DNA from: Pseudomonas sp. UBA4617
Lineage (GTDB): Bacteria > Pseudomonadota > Gammaproteobacteria > Pseudomonadales > Pseudomonadaceae
Assembly (NCBI RefSeq): GCF_002386445.1
Contig: NZ_DGIR01000010.1
Span: forward strand, 406-64,405
DNA: 64,000 nt
Direction: 5' to 3'
A program made the translations under genes and the position numbers. The notes under the pieces were generated by a model. The model ran no database searches. It had not been told where the DNA came from and saw nothing but the letters and a program-made list of their open reading frames with translations. Each line of letters starts with the position of its first letter. Position 1 is the first letter of the stretch. Positions 61,478 to 64,000 of the stretch are shown here, one piece after another.

Positions 61478-61918
61478 ATGAAGAAGACATCGCAAATCCT
61501 GATCGCCAGCGGTTCCTTGTTGCTGGCTGGCATGGTGCAGGCGGGGCCAAAGGTAGATGTAACCGTTAAAAATCAGGGGACCGGCACCATGGTCCTCAAG
61601 CTGGTCACCTCCAACGAAACCAGCACCTATCAAATTGCTAATCCTCGGCCAGCTCAGCAGATCGTCCCTGGCGCTGTCGACGCTTTCGGCGTGCAGCGTG
61701 TCGTCAGTCCCAATGTCAACGCGGCGATGGTGCGTTACACGATGGGACCCAAGACTTGCGCTTTCGGAACCACCTTTCAGATGCGCCTCATGCCGGGCGG
61801 GATCATGAAACCCGAATGGACGAAAACCGCCACTCCAAGTGGTGGCGCTAACTGCACTGCCATTATTACCGGCACTGCCGCTGATCACTCATGGCGAGTG
61901 GAATTCACTATGAAATAG
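61478..61918 (+). CDS. Small secreted protein, family not recognised
   Basis: A 146-residue protein with a signal peptide (MKKTSQILIASGSLLLAGMVQAG). The mature part looks all-beta, with two cysteines (in GPKTCAFGT and GANCTAII) that may pair, and a repeated alternation of small and charged residues like a beta-sandwich. It starts at ATG 61478 with a weak AGAGA upstream. G+C is lower (a 60-base sample is 53%) than in flanking core genes. It is followed by a 9-bp hairpin at 61941-61972 and the unknown gene at 62014. I do not recognise a homologue. Confidence 0.7.
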   Translation: MKKTSQILIASGSLLLAGMVQAGPKVDVTVKNQGTGTMVLKLVTSNETSTYQIANPRPAQQIVPGAVDAFGVQRVVSPNVNAAMVRYTMGPKTCAFGTTFQMRLMPGGIMKPEWTKTATPSGGANCTAIITGTAADHSWRVEFTMK

Positions 61919-61940
61919 GCATTTCGACTGAAAGGAGGTA

Positions 61941-61972
61941 ACCGCTTCGTCGCCAGTCTGCAGCGAAGCGGT
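61941..61972 (+). terminator. Hairpin after the secreted-protein gene
   Basis: ACCGCTTCG (61941-61949) pairs with CGAAGCGGT (61964-61972) around a 14-base loop. A short T-containing stretch follows. It probably ends the 61478 transcript or attenuates read-through into the gene at 62014. Confidence 0.6.
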
Positions 61973-62013
61973 GTTGGCCTATTTGTAGAGTTTGCTTAAC
62001 CCTGGGTGGGTAT

Positions 62014-62772
62014 ATGGAAATAAAATACACAGGTGTGCCGGTGCGTAGTGTGCACGCTTTGACGGCGCAGGAGAGCTCGAAGGCTATCGGGCAACTGGTG
62101 GATGTGGATAATTTTTTTGAATTGGACAGTGCAGATCTTTCTTCACTGGCCACGGCGCTAAGTGCAGCCGCAGAGCGTGCAAAATTACGAGATAGCCAGA
62201 TGTCAAGAAGCGACCTGGCCGCGTTGGCGGCCAAATTAAGCGAGCGGCTTTTTGGCTTGGGTTATGAACTCGGTAAGCTCGCCCATGATGCTGAGATCCC
62301 CGCTACAGACGACCCTGAATGGCTTGTCAGGGCTGCGCAAGCTACTGATTTTATTAATGGAAAGGCAAATAATCCGTTTGCGCTGCTAAGTCAGGAACAA
62401 CTGAGTCTTATCGCTTACGATGAGGGCGGAACGTTCACGGTCAATGAGCGAAAAGCTGCAGCGATGGAAACGAGCAGGCGTTACTGTGAATGGTCAGTAT
62501 ATATTTGCAGGAAAATGGATGCGGAGCGACAGAGTAACGGCAATAGTGCGGAAAGTCTTCAAGAAATATTGTCTTATTATCGCGGTCTGCCGGCAATCGA
62601 AGAAGCGCAGTTTGGCAACTATGAGGTCGCGATAATGATGCAGTTGAATGCAACGGAGATCGATTGGCCTGAGTTTAACGTTTCACTGGTCGACATGGTT
62701 GCCAACAAGTGGCCTGAACAAGAGCGTACTGCAGCTAATCTGGAGCTGGATAATGAACCCTCTTCGTCTTGA
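62014..62772 (+). CDS. Unrecognised low-G+C protein gene
   Basis: A 252-residue, mainly helical, soluble protein without signal peptide or membrane segment. It is acidic (many D and E) with a segment rich in leucine and alanine (SSLATALSAAAERAKLRDSQMSRSDLAALAAKLSERLFGLGYELGKLAHD, about 45-95) and a Ser-rich C-terminus (ELDNEPSSS). Two sampled 60-base stretches have 42-43% G+C against about 70% in the next gene, so it may have come from elsewhere. Its end overlaps the ABC ATPase start by 20 bases. I cannot assign a family or function. Confidence 0.65.
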   Translation: MEIKYTGVPVRSVHALTAQESSKAIGQLVDVDNFFELDSADLSSLATALSAAAERAKLRDSQMSRSDLAALAAKLSERLFGLGYELGKLAHDAEIPATDDPEWLVRAAQATDFINGKANNPFALLSQEQLSLIAYDEGGTFTVNERKAAAMETSRRYCEWSVYICRKMDAERQSNGNSAESLQEILSYYRGLPAIEEAQFGNYEVAIMMQLNATEIDWPEFNVSLVDMVANKWPEQERTAANLELDNEPSSS

Positions 62773-63415
62773 GTCAGTACAACGCTCGATTGGCGGTCAG
62801 GTGATTCTCGACAATGTATCGATTTCATTTGCTGAAAGTCAGTCCTGCGCCATCACTGGCCCCTCCGGTTCAGGCAAAAGCACGCTACTAAACCTGATCG
62901 GCCTGCTCGACCAGCCCTGCCGGGGGCGGCTGGTACTGGACGGTTGCGACATGACGCATGCCAATGCTGATCAACGCGCGATCACCCGAAACCGCCTGCT
63001 GGGTTTCGTGTTCCAGAGCTTCAACCTGCTACCTCGTCTGACCATTCTCGACAATGTCGCGCTGCCGCTGAGTTACCGGGGCATTGGTCTGGCCTCGGCA
63101 AGGCGGGCTGCGACGCTGCAGCTGGAAAAAGTCGGTCTGGCCCAACGTGCCCGGAACTGGCCCGCAGATCTATCCGGTGGCCAGCGCCAGCGTGTTGCAA
63201 TCGCCAGGGCGCTGGTCACCGCGCCGCGAATTCTGCTGGCCGATGAGCCCACCGGAAACCTTGACTGCGAAACGGCCCAGGCGATCATCGGGCTGCTCTG
63301 CAGGCTGAACCATGAGCAGGGCATGACCTTGCTCATGGTCACCCACGACCCAGCCATGGCGCAGCGCATGCAGCGGCGCCTGCTGGTACGTGACGGTGGC
63401 GTCTTCGATGCCTGA
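62753..63415 (+). CDS. ABC transporter ATPase (MacB/LolD type)
   Basis: A 220-residue ATPase. Walker A is GPSGSGKST (about 38-46), the Q-loop is FVFQSFNLLPRLT, the signature is LSGGQRQRVAIARAL, Walker B is ILLADEPTGNLD and the switch His is in MVTHDP. It belongs to the group that powers MacB-like permeases. ATG 62753 has GGAG about 8 bases before, within the tail of the 62014 gene. The permease start overlaps its stop by 8 bases. Whether it still has a working partner is doubtful (see next entries). Confidence 0.93.
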   Translation: MNPLRLESVQRSIGGQVILDNVSISFAESQSCAITGPSGSGKSTLLNLIGLLDQPCRGRLVLDGCDMTHANADQRAITRNRLLGFVFQSFNLLPRLTILDNVALPLSYRGIGLASARRAATLQLEKVGLAQRARNWPADLSGGQRQRVAIARALVTAPRILLADEPTGNLDCETAQAIIGLLCRLNHEQGMTLLMVTHDPAMAQRMQRRLLVRDGGVFDA

Positions 63416-63845
63416 GGCCTATGGGCCAAGCTGGCCGCAACGCATCGGCGAGGCATTGGGTAGCTTGCGGCAACTGGGCGCCAGAGCCTGGTTGGCACTG
63501 TCGGGCATAGCGATTGGCTGCGCCGCGCTGGTGGCTTTGATGAACATCGGCCATGGCGCCGCGCAGCATGTCCAGCCGATGTTCCAGGGGTTGGGCAGCG
63601 ACTTGCTGGTGGTGAGCCTTGAAGGTGCTACCGCGCCGGGCGGCACTTTGGGTCTGGAAGCAGAGCCTTGGCCATCTGGCATTCGAGCGGCGGCACCTTT
63701 GGCAACCGCAGTGCAGGCGCTGCAAGTCGGCAGGCGTGGCCGAATACCTCCGCAAGGGACGCGCAACGCTGGGTGCAGGTCGAGCCGCAGCCGCTGGAGG
63801 TGCATCTGGGTTTGGTTGGCCGGCTTCAGGCAGGCCGCCAGATGA
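63408..63845 (+). pseudogene. MacB-like permease, N-terminal remnant
   Basis: Residues 1 to about 112 of the reading frame (MPEAYGPSWPQRIGEALGSL...GHGAAQHVQPMFQGLGSDLLVVSLEG) are a typical MacB-family permease start with the first transmembrane helix LALSGIAIGCAALVALMNIG. After about 63740 the frame turns into arginine- and cysteine-rich nonsense to 63845, while a different frame becomes a membrane-fusion protein. A MacB-like permease of this group should be about 400 residues, so most of the gene is missing. Confidence is high that it is broken in this sequence; whether the break is in the organism or the assembly cannot be told. Confidence 0.6.
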
Positions 63846-64000
63846 CCCTCAGTGCCCCCTTCGATGGCGTGCTGGCTTCGCTGCTGGTAGCTGAGGGGCA
63901 GCAGGTGGTCGCCGGGCAGCCATTGATGCAGCTGGACACCACGCAGCTCGATATCCAGCTGCGCCAGGCCGAGGCCGAGCGCCTGAAGGCCAAGGCATTG
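63740..64000 (+). pseudogene. Membrane-fusion protein (MacA-like), 5' end missing, cut by window
   Basis: In the frame with codons at positions of the 63842 ATG, the translation from about 63760 (RWVQVEPQPLEVHLG) through LSAPFDGVLASLLVAEGQQVVAGQPLMQLDTTQLDIQLRQAEAERLKAKAL is a MacA/HlyD-type lipoyl segment that runs off the window. The frame opens after a TGA at about 63620-63622 and has no signal peptide or anchor helix, so the natural start is missing. Non-canonical starts (TTG 63668) exist but give no anchor. The downstream part may be intact outside the window. Confidence 0.55.

Noticed and set aside
61263..61481. 72-codon frame ahead of the secreted-protein gene
   Set aside because: GTG start without a ribosome site and no recognisable features; kept only as part of the non-coding region.

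Overview
The window is a G+C-rich chromosomal segment of a Pseudomonas putida-group bacterium. Three things point there. The homogentisate operon (hmgR / hmgA-hmgB-hmgC) has its IclR repressor. A short LOV photoreceptor, near-identical to what I recall of PpSB1-LOV of P. putida KT2440, lies next to a LitR/CarH-like MerR regulator. Copies of the P. putida REP hairpin (core like TTCGCGGG...CCCGCTCCCACAGG) sit between many genes. No rRNA, tRNA, CRISPR array, prophage or intact insertion sequence was seen.

Layout. 1-9 kb: a thiolase cut by the window edge, a PepSY/cytochrome b561 pair, fabV, an alpha/beta hydrolase, the coupled folM-DUF1244-hopJ genes, an antibiotic-biosynthesis-monooxygenase-like membrane protein, and a blue-light module (pplR3-like regulator, PilZ-like protein, short LOV protein, flavodoxin). 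9-13 kb: LysR regulator divergent from lrgAB, an Asp-nucleophile hydrolase and a short-chain dehydrogenase. 13.5-17.7 kb: hmgR and hmgABC, which turn homogentisate into fumarate and acetoacetate, with a well-preserved 17-bp operator. 17.7-21.4 kb: housekeeping and stress genes (SirB1, leucine dehydrogenase, SOS-controlled yebG, PsiE-like, DUF3509, HPF/RaiA). 21.6-27.9 kb: an iron module with a Fur-like box, inner-membrane PepSY proteins, FecI sigma, FecR anti-sigma and a TonB receptor with an STN signalling domain. 28-31 kb: AraC regulator, EamA transporter, 2-hydroxyacid dehydrogenase. 31-43 kb: two tripartite pumps, each with a NodT outer-membrane lipoprotein and HlyD adaptor (one with a FUSC/DUF1656 core, one with an EmrB-type MFS core), each next to a LysR gene, with a universal stress protein between. 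44.5-60.5 kb: the complete alginate operon algD-8-44-K-E-G-X-L-I-J-F-A on the minus strand, ending in a strong terminator and preceded by a 435-nt leader with an AlgU-type promoter. 61.5-64 kb: a small secreted protein, an unrecognised low-G+C gene, and an ABC ATPase followed by what looks like a deletion fusing a MacB-like permease start to a membrane-fusion protein.

The alginate genes form one machine: AlgD and AlgA make the precursor, Alg8/Alg44 polymerise it under cyclic-di-GMP control, AlgIJFX acetylate, AlgG epimerises, AlgL trims, AlgK/AlgE export. Most of the window is well-known core genome. The parts least explained by known biology are the accessory end (61.4-64 kb), the PilZ-like gene in the light module, the hairpin inside the alginate operon, and a probable genome-rearrangement junction near 29.97 kb.
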